A DNA stretch of 64,000 nucleotides from Ignavibacteria bacterium. Its GTDB lineage: Bacteria; Bacteroidota; Ignavibacteria; Ignavibacteriales; Ignavibacteriaceae. Position numbers and translations under genes: made by a program. Shown here piece by piece: positions 52,185-61,755 of this stretch. Under the pieces are notes generated by a model, which was not told the DNA's origin, ran no database searches, and saw nothing but the letters and a program-made list of their open reading frames with translations. Location: NCBI GenBank assembly GCA_030684555.1, contig JAUXVN010000017.1, positions 1-64,000 of the forward strand. Direction: 5' to 3'. How positions within the stretch are numbered: position 1 is the first letter of the stretch; each line of letters starts with the position of its first letter.

Positions 52185-52806
52185 TTAAAACTGTAAGTTT
52201 TGCCTTTAATTGGTTAATTATTTTGGTGTGGACCTGAGAAACTCTAGAAATTGTAATATTCATTAACTGAGCTATTTCTTTATAGCTTAAATCTTCATAG
52301 TAGTAAAGAGAAAGGATTAATCTGTCACGCTCATCTAATTGCTTAATTGCTGCTGCGAGCAGTGCTTTTGCCTCATTTTTCTCTGTGACAACGGCGGGGG
52401 AATCTGTTTCACTTGGAATAACTTCTACTAAGGTATAACCATCTTCATCATCATTTGACCTGCTTAAAGAAACAGTAGAGTAGAAAGATTCACTTCGTGA
52501 TGAAGTTCCGTCAGGTCGCGGTTTTATCTGAATTTTTCTAAGTTCATCAAGGATTTTACCGCGGATTCGTTGTATCGCATATGTTTCGAATTTGGTGCCA
52601 TATTCAGGGTCGAATCTATCAATTGCTTCGCTCAACCCTTCAATTCCATACTGAAAATAATCTCGTTCATCAAGTATATTGTTATTCCCAAATTTTGAAT
52701 GATGAATAACATAATGAACGAGATTAATATAATTGACTGTAATCTTCTTTTTCAGTTGAACCGAGGGCGATTGTTTATAATCTGCCCATAATTGTGCATT
52801 ACTCAT
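52177..52806 (-). CDS. fliA: FliA-like (sigma-28) sigma factor lacking region 3
   Basis: A 209-residue sigma-70-family protein. Region 2 is intact (DYFQYGIEGLSEAIDRFDP, KFETYAIQRIRGKILDELR) and region 4 is intact (LDERDRLILSLYYYEDLSYK, then ITISRVSQVHTKII), both very like FliA. Usual FliA proteins are about 235-255 residues long: region 3 sits between them. Here the chain goes from DELRKIQIKPR straight to a Ser-rich linker (TSSRSESFYSTVSLS), so about 55 residues of region 3 are missing. Flagellar late genes would be its targets. It overlaps an HDOD gene. Confidence 0.85.
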   Translation of the reverse strand: MSNAQLWADYKQSPSVQLKKKITVNYINLVHYVIHHSKFGNNNILDERDYFQYGIEGLSEAIDRFDPEYGTKFETYAIQRIRGKILDELRKIQIKPRPDGTSSRSESFYSTVSLSRSNDDEDGYTLVEVIPSETDSPAVVTEKNEAKALLAAAIKQLDERDRLILSLYYYEDLSYKEIAQLMNITISRVSQVHTKIINQLKAKLTVLND

Positions 52807-52824
52807 AATACATACTCTTGAATT

Positions 52825-53037
52825 TTATGTTTCTTGTAGCTTTTTATTTTTATCCAATGCGGTTTTATTAATAGACCTGATAAAAATAATTGCCACGACA
52901 TTTAACATTATTGTTAGAACTATAAATATTACGAATGACTTTATAATTACATCCTCTAACGGCATCCCTCTCTGACTGAAAAATATAATCGACAGAAAGA
53001 AGACTAACAGACCAAAATGTAATATTATTTTATTCAT
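52825..53037 (-). CDS. Small two-helix membrane protein
   Basis: A 70-residue protein with two predicted membrane helices (HFGLLVFFLSIIFF and SFVIFIVLTIMLNVVAIIFI) and a Lys-rich tail. Small proteins of this kind occur between flhG and fliA in some flagellar operons, but I know no named family. It is 18 bases upstream of fliA. A 98-base gap separates it from flhG. Confidence 0.6.
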   Translation of the reverse strand: MNKIILHFGLLVFFLSIIFFSQRGMPLEDVIIKSFVIFIVLTIMLNVVAIIFIRSINKTALDKNKKLQET

Positions 53038-53135
53038 AACTTTTTCCTTTGGTTTATAATACGCAAAAGTTATACCAAAAGTTGGAGGGCTTAATTGACG
53101 TTTTTGTTTTGTTTTAGGAGAATATTTAAGGTTTT

Positions 53136-53981
53136 TTAACGAGGATTATTATTGCTTTGGTCAATATTGACCACTTGACTGAATTTAGTAATTTCTTTGG
53201 CACATCTGTTAATAGCATCTACCGTTTCCCCTTTTGTAAATCTTTCAAGAAAGATTTCTTGAGCTATAATCGACTTGCTAACTCCAACATCAAAGTTTAC
53301 GGTTCCACAATACGAAATATCAACATTTAGGAAATGTTTTACTGCTTTATTCAAATTGCCATATGCATTTAGAGCCTCTGAAGATGTTGAAGCTCTGTTG
53401 ATGACAATACCAATTTTACCAGATGAGTTTCTGCTCTTCAATAATTTAACTATTACATAAGCATCCATTATAGCGGTTGGTTCAGGAGTAGCCACAATAA
53501 TTTTTGTTTCGCATGAAGAAAGCAAATGCAGAAGTTCATCGTTTGCACCGGAACCTGTGTCAATAAAGACGTAATCATACTGCTGCTCAAGCGATTGAAT
53601 TTGCATAATGAAATTATCAATGATGCCCTGTGAAAGTGATGGAAAGTCAACCTTTCCTGATTCACCAAAAATAATGTGCAAATTGGAGCTGTATTCTGTT
53701 ACTAAATCACCAAGAAGTTCTTTTTGAAGAATAAAACTTGATAAGTTCTTTTCCGCTCTTTTATTCATCATAATATTTAAATTGGAAAGATTCGGATCAA
53801 AATCTATTAGAAGTATTTTCTTTCCTGCTTTGGATAGAGAGAAGGCAATATTCAGAGAAAGAAAAGATTTTCCCGTTCCCCCTTTACCCGAAGTAAAAGC
53901 CACGACTTTATTATTTCTTTTTACAAGTTGTGACGCCTTCAGTTTTTCTAATTCCAGTATTCGGTTAAGTTGACCTATCAT
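53136..53981 (-). CDS. flhG: Flagellar number regulator FlhG (MinD-like ATPase)
   Basis: A 281-residue MinD/ParA-type ATPase: deviant Walker A SGKGGTGKSFLSLNIA, Switch-I-like IDFDPNLSNLN, Walker B YVFIDTGSG. With FlhF it sets the number and place of flagella. The N-terminal DQAxxLR activation helix seen in many FlhG is not evident. It starts within flhF (4-base overlap). Length is normal. Confidence 0.93.
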   Translation of the reverse strand: MIGQLNRILELEKLKASQLVKRNNKVVAFTSGKGGTGKSFLSLNIAFSLSKAGKKILLIDFDPNLSNLNIMMNKRAEKNLSSFILQKELLGDLVTEYSSNLHIIFGESGKVDFPSLSQGIIDNFIMQIQSLEQQYDYVFIDTGSGANDELLHLLSSCETKIIVATPEPTAIMDAYVIVKLLKSRNSSGKIGIVINRASTSSEALNAYGNLNKAVKHFLNVDISYCGTVNFDVGVSKSIIAQEIFLERFTKGETVDAINRCAKEITKFSQVVNIDQSNNNPR

Positions 53982-55120
53982 TTTGAAATTTTGTCCGAAT
54001 AAATAAGTTTTGCAATAAAATCAGAATCGGCGGCTATAATATCGTCAGGGATAACTTGTCCATTTGTCAAAAAAACTACCGGAATTCCAGTACTTGATAC
54101 CAAATTAAGGATATTTCCATGAGCAACCGATTCATCAATTTTTGAAAAAATGTAAGAACCATAGTTGAACATTTTAAATTTTCCCGCTGTATCAATTAAA
54201 TTTCTTGTTGAACTTGTTGCACTAAGAACAAGCATAGTTTCATCAACAGAAATATTTTTTACAAATTCTAAATTCTTCTTTAGTTGATTTACGTTTTGAG
54301 GACTCCGTCCTGCGGTATCGATAAACACGATATCCTTTTTACTGAATTTTTTCATCAGTTCCGGCATTTCATGCGGCTCATATGCAGCCAACATATCAAT
54401 ATGACTGACTTCAGAGAAAATTCTTAATTGGTCGAGTGCGCCCAAACGATAAGTATCTACCGAAATTAATCCGACATCAAGATTGTGGATGATTTTTGCA
54501 ATCAAGGCAAGTTTTGCAATACTTGTAGTTTTACCAACTCCCGTAGGTCCAATTAGAACAACTGTCTTCGTCTTTTTTTGTGGTTTCAGTTCAAAATCTG
54601 ATGTCGATAATAATGATGAAAGACATGATAAAGTATAACTTTCCAGATTTTCGCGGGTAAGTAGATGTTGATACTTTTTTAACTGATCAAGAACTTCGGT
54701 AATAATTGTTTTCTGAACTTCTTTTTGAACAAGAGTATTAATTATCTCTTTTAGTTCACTTTCAAGTTCTAATTTTCCTCCCTTAGGTTCAATCTTAGCA
54801 GGCTGCTTGTCTGAGGAGGAGGCTTTAATTGAAGGGGTTTTTGCCTTAGAATATATTTTATTGTTAATCTCATTCAACTCTTCTTCGAATGACTTTTGAG
54901 GATGAAGATTAATCTTCGATTTTGAAAGGGATTTTACTTTTGCTTCACTTTCACCTTCGTCTTCAATACCGGCAGTAATCTCGAACATTTTTTTAATACC
55001 GAGTTTCAAATCGGCTTCTATAACACGTGTTCCAAGAATAACTGCTTCAGTACCAAATTCATCTTTCATTTTTTCGGTAGCTTCGCGTAAAGTTTGAGCA
55101 ACAAATTTTTTAATTTGCAT
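53978..55120 (-). CDS. flhF: SRP-like GTPase FlhF
   Basis: A 380-residue GTPase. A short N-terminal domain (MQIKKFVAQTLREATEKMKDE) is followed by a low-complexity Ser/Lys linker, a helical N-domain, and an NG-GTPase core: G1 GPTGVGKTTSIAKLA, G2 VDTYRLGALDQL, G3 DTAGRSPQN, G4-like SKID. FlhF places the flagellum together with FlhG. It overlaps flhA by 11 bases. Confidence 0.95.
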   Translation of the reverse strand: MQIKKFVAQTLREATEKMKDEFGTEAVILGTRVIEADLKLGIKKMFEITAGIEDEGESEAKVKSLSKSKINLHPQKSFEEELNEINNKIYSKAKTPSIKASSSDKQPAKIEPKGGKLELESELKEIINTLVQKEVQKTIITEVLDQLKKYQHLLTRENLESYTLSCLSSLLSTSDFELKPQKKTKTVVLIGPTGVGKTTSIAKLALIAKIIHNLDVGLISVDTYRLGALDQLRIFSEVSHIDMLAAYEPHEMPELMKKFSKKDIVFIDTAGRSPQNVNQLKKNLEFVKNISVDETMLVLSATSSTRNLIDTAGKFKMFNYGSYIFSKIDESVAHGNILNLVSSTGIPVVFLTNGQVIPDDIIAADSDFIAKLIYSDKISK

Positions 55121-57158
55121 TTTGAACCTCTATACTATCTATAAACTCAATTTCAATTTGTGATGGGAGTTCCGAATATGAAAGTACCGAAAAGTCGGGG
55201 AAACTTGAATTTATTAATCTATAAAAATATGGACGAATTGTAGCTGATGTTACTATTACAGGCGGATAGCCAAGTAAAGTAAAATTGTTTTTCGATTTTT
55301 CGATATTATTATTAAGCTCTCTAAGCATTGTTGGGCTTAATCCAAGCGTCCCGATTGCATCTTTTTGGTTTTGTAATGATCGGGTTATAAATGATTCCAA
55401 ATTTTCACCTATTGCCGCAGCGTGAATAATTCCGTTATTATCCTTAAAAAGATTTGCAATTGTATTCCCGATTGAATGTCGAACATATTCAGTGAGCACA
55501 TCAATGTTTTTGGTAGCTTTTGAATAATCAATCAATGCTTCAATAATCTGGACTAAATCTTTTATCGGGATTAATTCCTTTAATAAATTCTGAAGAACTT
55601 TTTGAATTGTTCCAAGCGAAAGTGCATCCGGATTAATATCTTCTATTACTGCCGGATATTCTTTTTTCAAATTTTCAAGAAGTTGTTTTACTGACTGTCT
55701 CGTTAATATTTTATCAAAATTATGCTTTAGTGTTTCTTGAAGATGAGTTGATAAAACCGATATTCCGTCAACGACTGTAAAGCCGAGAAGTTCAGCTCTA
55801 TCTTTTTCTTCTTTAGAAATCCAATAACTACTTAAACCGAATGCCGGATCTTTAGTCGGAATTCCGTCAAGGGTATCGTCTATTCCGCCGTGATTCATAG
55901 CGAGAAAACGATCAGTGTGAATCTCATAATCTGAGACAACATTTCCTTTTATTTTAATAATATATTCATTCGGGTTTAATTGAAGATTATCACGAACCCT
56001 AACAGGTGGAATTAAAACGCCATATTCCAACGCAATAAATTTTCTTGTTGAAGAAATTTTCTGAAATAAATTACCGCCTTGATTTTCATCCACTAAACTA
56101 ATTAAGCCATATCCAATTTCAATTTCGATTGGATCAACTTGAAGATATTGTTCAACTTTTTCTTCCGTTGATTCGGGAACAATTTCTTCTTCAGTTAAAG
56201 TTGGAGCCGCCGCCGCCGCTCTTTTACTTAAAAAATATGCTCCGGTTCCAAGACCAACGCTTAAAATAATAAAAGTACCGGTAGGCATCCCCGGAACTAA
56301 TCCGAATAAGAAAACTGCTCCGGATACAATTCCCAACACGCGAGGATTTGAAAAGAGTTGTAGTTTCATTTGTGTATCAAGTGCAGTACCGGCAGCGCTT
56401 CGGGTAACTACTAAACCGGCGGCAGTAGCAATTATCAACGCAGGAATCTGTGAAACTAATCCATCGCCAATAGTTAAAATTGTATAGGTTTGTATTGAAT
56501 CACCAATTTCTAAATCCCGTTGTCCTACTCCGATAATAAATCCGGCAATTAAATTAATTGCGGTTATAATAAGTCCGGCAATTGCATCTCCTTTAACAAA
56601 CTTACTTGCACCGTCCATTGCACCATAAAATTCAGCCTCGCGGCTAATTTTATCTCTACGGGATCTTGCATCAGCTTCGGTAATTAGACCTGTATTCAAA
56701 TCAGCATCAATCGCCATTTGTTTACCGGGCATTGCATCCAGAGTAAATCTTGCTGCGACTTCTGAAATTCTTCCTGAACCTTTTACGATAACAATAAACT
56801 GAATGATAACTAATATGATAAATACTATAAATCCAACTACAAAATTTCCACTTACAACGAATGTACCGAAAGTTTCAATTACTTTACCGGCATAACCTTC
56901 AATTAAAATTAATCTTGTAGAGCTGATGTTCAACGCTAATCTGAATAATGTTGAAACAAGTAATAAACCCGGAAAAACTGATATATCTAACGGTGATTGT
57001 ATATATAACGAAACAATAAGTATTAATACTGCAGCGGTGATGTTTAGTGCGAGGAAAAAATCTAAGAAAATAGTTGGCAGAGGAATGAGCATTAATCCAA
57101 GAATAAAGATTAACCCGAAAGCTAAAAGTATATCGGTATTTTTACCAAGGAAGTTCAT
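55110..57158 (-). CDS. flhA: Flagellar export gate protein FlhA
   Basis: A 682-residue export-gate protein: about eight N-terminal membrane helices, including the FHIPEP-type cytoplasmic loop region (FTLDAMPGKQMAIDADLNTG), and a large cytoplasmic domain (from about 335) that binds chaperone-substrate complexes. FlhA gives energy coupling for export. I prefer ATG 57158; a TTG two codons upstream is also in frame. The FlhB stop lies two bases before the ATG. Confidence 0.97.
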   Translation of the reverse strand: MNFLGKNTDILLAFGLIFILGLMLIPLPTIFLDFFLALNITAAVLILIVSLYIQSPLDISVFPGLLLVSTLFRLALNISSTRLILIEGYAGKVIETFGTFVVSGNFVVGFIVFIILVIIQFIVIVKGSGRISEVAARFTLDAMPGKQMAIDADLNTGLITEADARSRRDKISREAEFYGAMDGASKFVKGDAIAGLIITAINLIAGFIIGVGQRDLEIGDSIQTYTILTIGDGLVSQIPALIIATAAGLVVTRSAAGTALDTQMKLQLFSNPRVLGIVSGAVFLFGLVPGMPTGTFIILSVGLGTGAYFLSKRAAAAAPTLTEEEIVPESTEEKVEQYLQVDPIEIEIGYGLISLVDENQGGNLFQKISSTRKFIALEYGVLIPPVRVRDNLQLNPNEYIIKIKGNVVSDYEIHTDRFLAMNHGGIDDTLDGIPTKDPAFGLSSYWISKEEKDRAELLGFTVVDGISVLSTHLQETLKHNFDKILTRQSVKQLLENLKKEYPAVIEDINPDALSLGTIQKVLQNLLKELIPIKDLVQIIEALIDYSKATKNIDVLTEYVRHSIGNTIANLFKDNNGIIHAAAIGENLESFITRSLQNQKDAIGTLGLSPTMLRELNNNIEKSKNNFTLLGYPPVIVTSATIRPYFYRLINSSFPDFSVLSYSELPSQIEIEFIDSIEVQNAN

Positions 57159-57160
57159 TA

Positions 57161-58243
57161 TCAAATAATACTCTTTTTCTTTTTAGATTCTTTTAACCTA
57201 AAGATATATGCAAGCACTTGTGCAACGGCTTTAAATAATGACGCAGGAATTTTATCGCCAACGTCGCACATTTTAAATAATGCTCTTGCTAATTCCCTAT
57301 CTTCATGTAACGGAACATTATTCTCAACAGCAATTTTTTTAATTCGCTGAGCAAGCTCATCAACACCCTTTGCAACTACGGTTGGAGCACCATCTTTTGC
57401 CATATCATATTTTAGTGCAATAGCATAGTGAGTCGGGTTAGTAATAACCACATCTGTAGTCGGAACATCAACCATCATTCTTTGACGTGCAGCAGCAAAC
57501 TGAGCTTTTCTTATTCTACTCTTTATTTCAGGATCACCGTCCTGCTGTTTGAATTCTTCTTTTACTTCCTGCTTGGTCATCATCATATCTTTTTTAAATT
57601 TATACTTTTGAAAAGCAAAGTCAGCTGCAGCAATTAAGATATAGATAAGAGCAAGTTTCCAAACTAATGAATAGGCAGAATCCATCATAAAGTTTACAAT
57701 TTCTTCAATTGAAAATTCAAGAATCGCCGTTGATGATGCTATTAGTTTCGTTAACATCATGTAGGTGAAACTTCCGATAAGAACCAGTTTAAATATTGAT
57801 TTAGCAACCTCTACAAATGCTTTTGAGGAAACTAAATTTTTAATTCCCTTAAATACATTAAGTTTATCAAACTTCGGTTCTAATGCTTTTGTAGCAAACT
57901 TTAATCCGACTTGAGAGATATTTGCAGCTAAAGCAACAACCACCAAACCAATCAACAAAGGAGCGAGAATTGCAATAAAATAGAGATATCCTTTAATAGC
58001 ATAGTCAATAAATAAATCTTTGTTTATCGTGAGAACATCAAGCGAGTTAAATATAAACTTTGCAAACCATGAAATTTTACCGCTTACCCAGGACTGACTT
58101 ATATAAAGCAGTAAAAGACCGGAAACAAAAATAGAAACCGAATTGATTTCGGTACTTTTTGCAACTTGACCTTTGTCCCGGGCATCGGTTAATTTTTTCG
58201 ACGTCGGTTGTTCGGTTTTTTCCTGTCCCTCATCGGCTGCCAT
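57161..58243 (-). CDS. flhB: Flagellar export switch protein FlhB
   Basis: A 360-residue membrane protein with GQEKTEQPTSKKLTDARDKGQ at its N-terminus, four membrane helices and a cytoplasmic domain with the autocleavage motif NPTH (Asn269-Pro270), as in Salmonella FlhB. Cleavage switches export from rod/hook to filament substrates. Overlaps fliR by 1 base. Confidence 0.97.
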   Translation of the reverse strand: MAADEGQEKTEQPTSKKLTDARDKGQVAKSTEINSVSIFVSGLLLLYISQSWVSGKISWFAKFIFNSLDVLTINKDLFIDYAIKGYLYFIAILAPLLIGLVVVALAANISQVGLKFATKALEPKFDKLNVFKGIKNLVSSKAFVEVAKSIFKLVLIGSFTYMMLTKLIASSTAILEFSIEEIVNFMMDSAYSLVWKLALIYILIAAADFAFQKYKFKKDMMMTKQEVKEEFKQQDGDPEIKSRIRKAQFAAARQRMMVDVPTTDVVITNPTHYAIALKYDMAKDGAPTVVAKGVDELAQRIKKIAVENNVPLHEDRELARALFKMCDVGDKIPASLFKAVAQVLAYIFRLKESKKKKSII

Positions 58244-59019
58244 TAATTGCCCATCACTTGAATAAAAGTGTAAAGTTTACCTTCATATTCAATCAGAAGG
58301 TTTTTAATTAAATAGATATAAAGAGGAATAACTATAGCCACTATTGTTAATCCTAATCCAATTTTTATCGGTTGTACAACAAAAAACACTTGCATTTGAG
58401 GGATAACTCTTGCAAGAACTCCCTCTGCAATGTGTAAAAGAAAAAAGGAAACCATAATTGGTGATGCAATCTTAACCGCAATTATAAATATTGTGGCTGT
58501 ATATTTTACTAAAAGATTTAGAAGGGATTCTGATACACCAAACTCCCCGATAGGAATAATAGTGTACGAGTAGGCTAAAGCTCTAATAATGTAATGATGC
58601 CCGTTAATTAAGAAAAAGATTACTGTTGCTCCGAGATAAATAAATTCACCAATTACGTTATTATTTGTTTGTGCCGTGGGATTAAATACATCCGCCATTG
58701 TTAATCCTACTTCAAAACCAATCAATGTACCGGCGTAAGAAATACCCCAAAAAACAAAGTTCAACATAAATCCGATTAATAAACCGGTTAAGACTTCTTT
58801 TATTCCGGATACAAAAAGAGACCAACCTGAGATAGAAACTGTGATCGCCTCTCTATCCAATGTTAGGAATATCACATAAGCGATAATTATTGCAAGAAAT
58901 ATTTTTGCTGTTGCGGGAATTCCTTCACTACTATATAAAGGAGAAGTGAAAACTGCCGATGAAATTCTGATGAAAATCATTAACATTATTACAAAATCAT
59001 TAACCGGTATTGCGTTCAT
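58243..59019 (-). CDS. fliR: Flagellar export gate protein FliR
   Basis: A 258-residue polytopic protein of the FliR/SpaR/YscT family: FTSPLYSSEGIPATAKIFLA, GFEVGLTMADVFNPTA and the C-terminal IPQMQVFFVVQPIKIGLG. It follows fliQ with a 4-base overlap and is part of the FliPQR pore. Confidence 0.97.
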   Translation of the reverse strand: MNAIPVNDFVIMLMIFIRISSAVFTSPLYSSEGIPATAKIFLAIIIAYVIFLTLDREAITVSISGWSLFVSGIKEVLTGLLIGFMLNFVFWGISYAGTLIGFEVGLTMADVFNPTAQTNNNVIGEFIYLGATVIFFLINGHHYIIRALAYSYTIIPIGEFGVSESLLNLLVKYTATIFIIAVKIASPIMVSFFLLHIAEGVLARVIPQMQVFFVVQPIKIGLGLTIVAIVIPLYIYLIKNLLIEYEGKLYTFIQVMGN

Positions 59020-59285
59020 TTTATCATAGTGTTAAACATTGTGAACATTCTAATCGTAATCGCCATCATTTTATCAATCATCCATGGGAGTAAAAAAATA
59101 ATCGTTAGAGCGGTTACTAATATTTTCGGAACGAATGTTAAAGTCATTTCCTGAATGGATGTAGCAGCTTGAAAAATTGATATAAAAATACCGACAACCA
59201 ACGTAACGCCTAATACCGGCAGAATAATTATGAAAGCAGTATAAAAGGCTTCCTTCAAAACCTGAATAACAATTTCTTCTGTCAT
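59016..59285 (-). CDS. fliQ: Flagellar export gate protein FliQ
   Basis: An 89-residue two-helix protein with the FliQ pattern (LPVLGVTLVVGIFISIFQAA, then TSIQEMTLTFVPKI). It forms part of the FliPQR core. Overlaps fliR by 4 bases and abuts fliP. Confidence 0.96.
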   Translation of the reverse strand: MTEEIVIQVLKEAFYTAFIIILPVLGVTLVVGIFISIFQAATSIQEMTLTFVPKILVTALTIIFLLPWMIDKMMAITIRMFTMFNTMIK

Positions 59286-60050
59286 TTACGAAAAACTCCT
59301 CACAACTGAACCGATTATTAAATTCCATCCATCAACAAGAATAAACAATAATATTTTAAATGGGAGTGAAACCAGCATCGGTGGAAGCATCATCATACCC
59401 ATAGACATAAGTATACTGGCTATTATCATGTCGACCATTAAAAACGGAATAAATAAAAAGAACCCTATAATAAACCCAATCCTCATTTCACTTATAACAA
59501 ATGCAGGTATCACGATATAAGTTGGTAAATCTTGTTTGTTGTTGGGTCTATTTAAGCTTGCTAAACCAATGAATAATTCCAGATCTTCATCACGTACATT
59601 TTTAAACATGAAATCACGAATAGGTTCAATTCCTTTATTGTAAGCTTCTTCAACTTGAATTTTCCCATCGAGAAGTGGTTTAATCGCTTCATCATTCACT
59701 TTGTTCCAGGTCGGAGCCATAACAAAAAATGTAATAAACAATGCAGTACCGGCTAATAACTGACCCGGCGGCATCTGTTGGGTTCCCAAAGCACTTTTAA
59801 GAAAATGGAAAACGATAATTATTCGTAAATATGCTGTTGTCATTATCATTATTGAAGGGGCTAAAGATAATATCGTCATCAGAAGTAAAACTTGTAGTGT
59901 TACCGATACATCTTTTGGATTTTCTGCAGTTCCAATATCAATACCGATTTTAGGCAGCGGAATTGGTGTGCTTTGTTGTGCAAAAGTGTTTGTAGGAATG
60001 GCTATTAAAATTCCAATTACTAATAAGATAAAAAAAATGCTCTTTCTCAT
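59286..60050 (-). CDS. fliP: Flagellar export gate protein FliP
   Basis: A 254-residue protein with a cleavable signal (up to about residue 24), the FliP signature LRIIIVFHFLKSALGTQQMPP, and C-terminal MLPPMLVSLPFKILLFILVDGW. It is the main pore-forming subunit of the export gate. Start overlaps fliO by 4 bases. Confidence 0.97.
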   Translation of the reverse strand: MRKSIFFILLVIGILIAIPTNTFAQQSTPIPLPKIGIDIGTAENPKDVSVTLQVLLLMTILSLAPSIMIMTTAYLRIIIVFHFLKSALGTQQMPPGQLLAGTALFITFFVMAPTWNKVNDEAIKPLLDGKIQVEEAYNKGIEPIRDFMFKNVRDEDLELFIGLASLNRPNNKQDLPTYIVIPAFVISEMRIGFIIGFFLFIPFLMVDMIIASILMSMGMMMLPPMLVSLPFKILLFILVDGWNLIIGSVVRSFS

Positions 60051-60388
60051 TTCATTCCAAGGTTCTTTTTAATCATGTCCGCAAAAGATGAATTTTGCAT
60101 ATCCATTTCATTATCAACAATTTCGTTATCGTCTGCATCAATTTCTTTAAGAAGAGTAATTGAAGATTCACTTACTCCAAGTACCAACATTTTATCCTTC
60201 ACTCTTACAACTGAAATAAATTTTTTCGGTAATAACATTTGAGTCCCTACTATTTTAATATTCATTCCACTTGTTTTTCCTTTAGAAAGTGAGAAAGAAT
60301 ATTTCCTTACTACTACCAACAAACCATAAAGCATAGCTATTATGATAAGCAGTGGTAGAAGCATTTTAATGACATCAAAAAAATCCAT
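60047..60388 (-). CDS. fliO: FliO-like export gate scaffold
   Basis: A 113-residue protein with one N-terminal membrane helix (MLLPLLIIIAMLYGLLVVV) and a small cytoplasmic beta domain (QMLLPKKFISVVRVKDKMLVLG). FliO is poorly conserved; this call rests on size, topology and position between fliN and fliP. Confidence 0.8.
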   Translation of the reverse strand: MDFFDVIKMLLPLLIIIAMLYGLLVVVRKYSFSLSKGKTSGMNIKIVGTQMLLPKKFISVVRVKDKMLVLGVSESSITLLKEIDADDNEIVDNEMDMQNSSFADMIKKNLGMK

Positions 60389-60765
60389 TAGTAGAGTCCT
60401 TTAAGTTGAGCTGCTGCATCATTTAGATTGGTAATACGAATTCCGAAATGTTTATCAATTACAACAACCTCACCTTCGGCAATTTTTTTATTGTTAGCAT
60501 AAATATCAACCGGCTCACTGGCAAGTTTATCAAGTTCAATTACATAACCACGCTCCAACTCAAGGATGTCTTTAATTTGCATTTGAGTTCTACCTAATTC
60601 AATATAGACATTTAATTGAAGGTCACTTAAAAAAGTAAGCTTTTCCATTGAACCGCCTCCTGATCGAAGACTTGATTCATCAAAATCATCAAACTCTACT
60701 TCTTTTGCTTTTATTTTCGAGTTCTTATCTTTTTCGTTGAAAGTATCACCTAAAAAATCTGACAT
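60388..60765 (-). CDS. fliN: Flagellar motor switch protein FliN
   Basis: A 125-residue switch protein: an acidic, low-complexity N-terminus of about 40 residues and the SpoA fold from LSDLQLNVYIELGRTQM through LERGYVIELDKLASEPVDIY. FliN forms the lower C-ring with FliM. Starts 10 bases after fliM. Confidence 0.95.
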   Translation of the reverse strand: MSDFLGDTFNEKDKNSKIKAKEVEFDDFDESSLRSGGGSMEKLTFLSDLQLNVYIELGRTQMQIKDILELERGYVIELDKLASEPVDIYANNKKIAEGEVVVIDKHFGIRITNLNDAAAQLKGLY

Positions 60766-60775
60766 TTTTAATCCT

Positions 60776-61750
60776 TTATTTTGTTTGATCCGTCGATATG
60801 CGTTTAGTTACTTTAACTGCTTTGTGATTATTTACATTGCCCGATTTGCCAAGAAACATCGGCTTGTTTTGCACTTTAATAATATGGTCATCACCTATTT
60901 TCTGCTCAAGCATTATTACATCCCCCTTTTCCAAATTCATCAACTCTTTTACCGAAATAACAGTTCTTCCAAATTCTACCGAAACCGGTAATAGAGCTTT
61001 GTATAAATGTGAAGTTAGAATTTCTTGTGCTGTTACACCTTGATATCTGACAGGTCTAATTGTAGAAAGTTTTTGTGAAGATAATTTTGCTAATATTGTA
61101 TCAAAGGCAAAAGTTGCAAAAGACAAATTCATCATATATGATTGTTCGCCAATCAATATTTCAAAAGAGAGCAACAATACTGATTCGTTTTGTGAAGTAA
61201 TTTGAGCAAAATCGATATCGGGTTCAAATCTATCAATTATGAATTCAAAATCATCAATAATTTGCCATGCTTTTCTTAAATCAGCAAAAATTCGTTCTAT
61301 AACAACATGAAGCACCTTTTGTTCAATAGGGGTGATCATCTTTGTTTGCTTCGTTCCGATTCCGTTTCCGCCTAAAAGTCTGTCAACAAGCGTAAGCGCA
61401 AAATCTGTACTTAATTCAAGTATACCTTTAATATCAGTATTCTTAATTTCGAAAGTATAAAGACAAGCCGGGTTAGGGACGGACAATACATATTCAGAAT
61501 AATAAATTTGATCTACAGTCGGGATATTAATATTTACAATGTTTTGTAGTTTTGTTACAAGAAAAGAAGAAAAACTTTCTGCAAAATTTTCATGGATGTT
61601 TCTTATAGTTCTTAGTTGGTTTTTCGAAATTCTATTAGGAAGTCGAAAATCAAAAAGAATCGGTTCGCTCTCATGTGACTCTACAGGGAAAGTGTCTCCG
61701 CCACTTTTCAGTAATAAATCAATTTCCTGTTGTGATAATACTTCTGCCAT
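60776..61750 (-). CDS. fliM: Flagellar motor switch protein FliM
   Basis: A 324-residue switch protein. The N-terminal CheY-binding motif LSQQEIDLLLKSG is intact, followed by the middle CheC-like domain (about 45-235) and a C-terminal SpoA domain (VSVEFGRTVISVKELMNLEKG). The intact CheY motif implies a chemotaxis input, although no cheY sits here other than the stand-alone receiver at 35928-36323. Confidence 0.96.
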   Translation of the reverse strand: MAEVLSQQEIDLLLKSGGDTFPVESHESEPILFDFRLPNRISKNQLRTIRNIHENFAESFSSFLVTKLQNIVNINIPTVDQIYYSEYVLSVPNPACLYTFEIKNTDIKGILELSTDFALTLVDRLLGGNGIGTKQTKMITPIEQKVLHVVIERIFADLRKAWQIIDDFEFIIDRFEPDIDFAQITSQNESVLLLSFEILIGEQSYMMNLSFATFAFDTILAKLSSQKLSTIRPVRYQGVTAQEILTSHLYKALLPVSVEFGRTVISVKELMNLEKGDVIMLEQKIGDDHIIKVQNKPMFLGKSGNVNNHKAVKVTKRISTDQTK

Positions 61751-61755
61751 AATTC

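Noticed and set aside
59074-59328. Alternative minus-strand frame across fliQ.
   Set aside because: It overlaps fliQ fully; the fliQ frame matches its family and the alternative does not.
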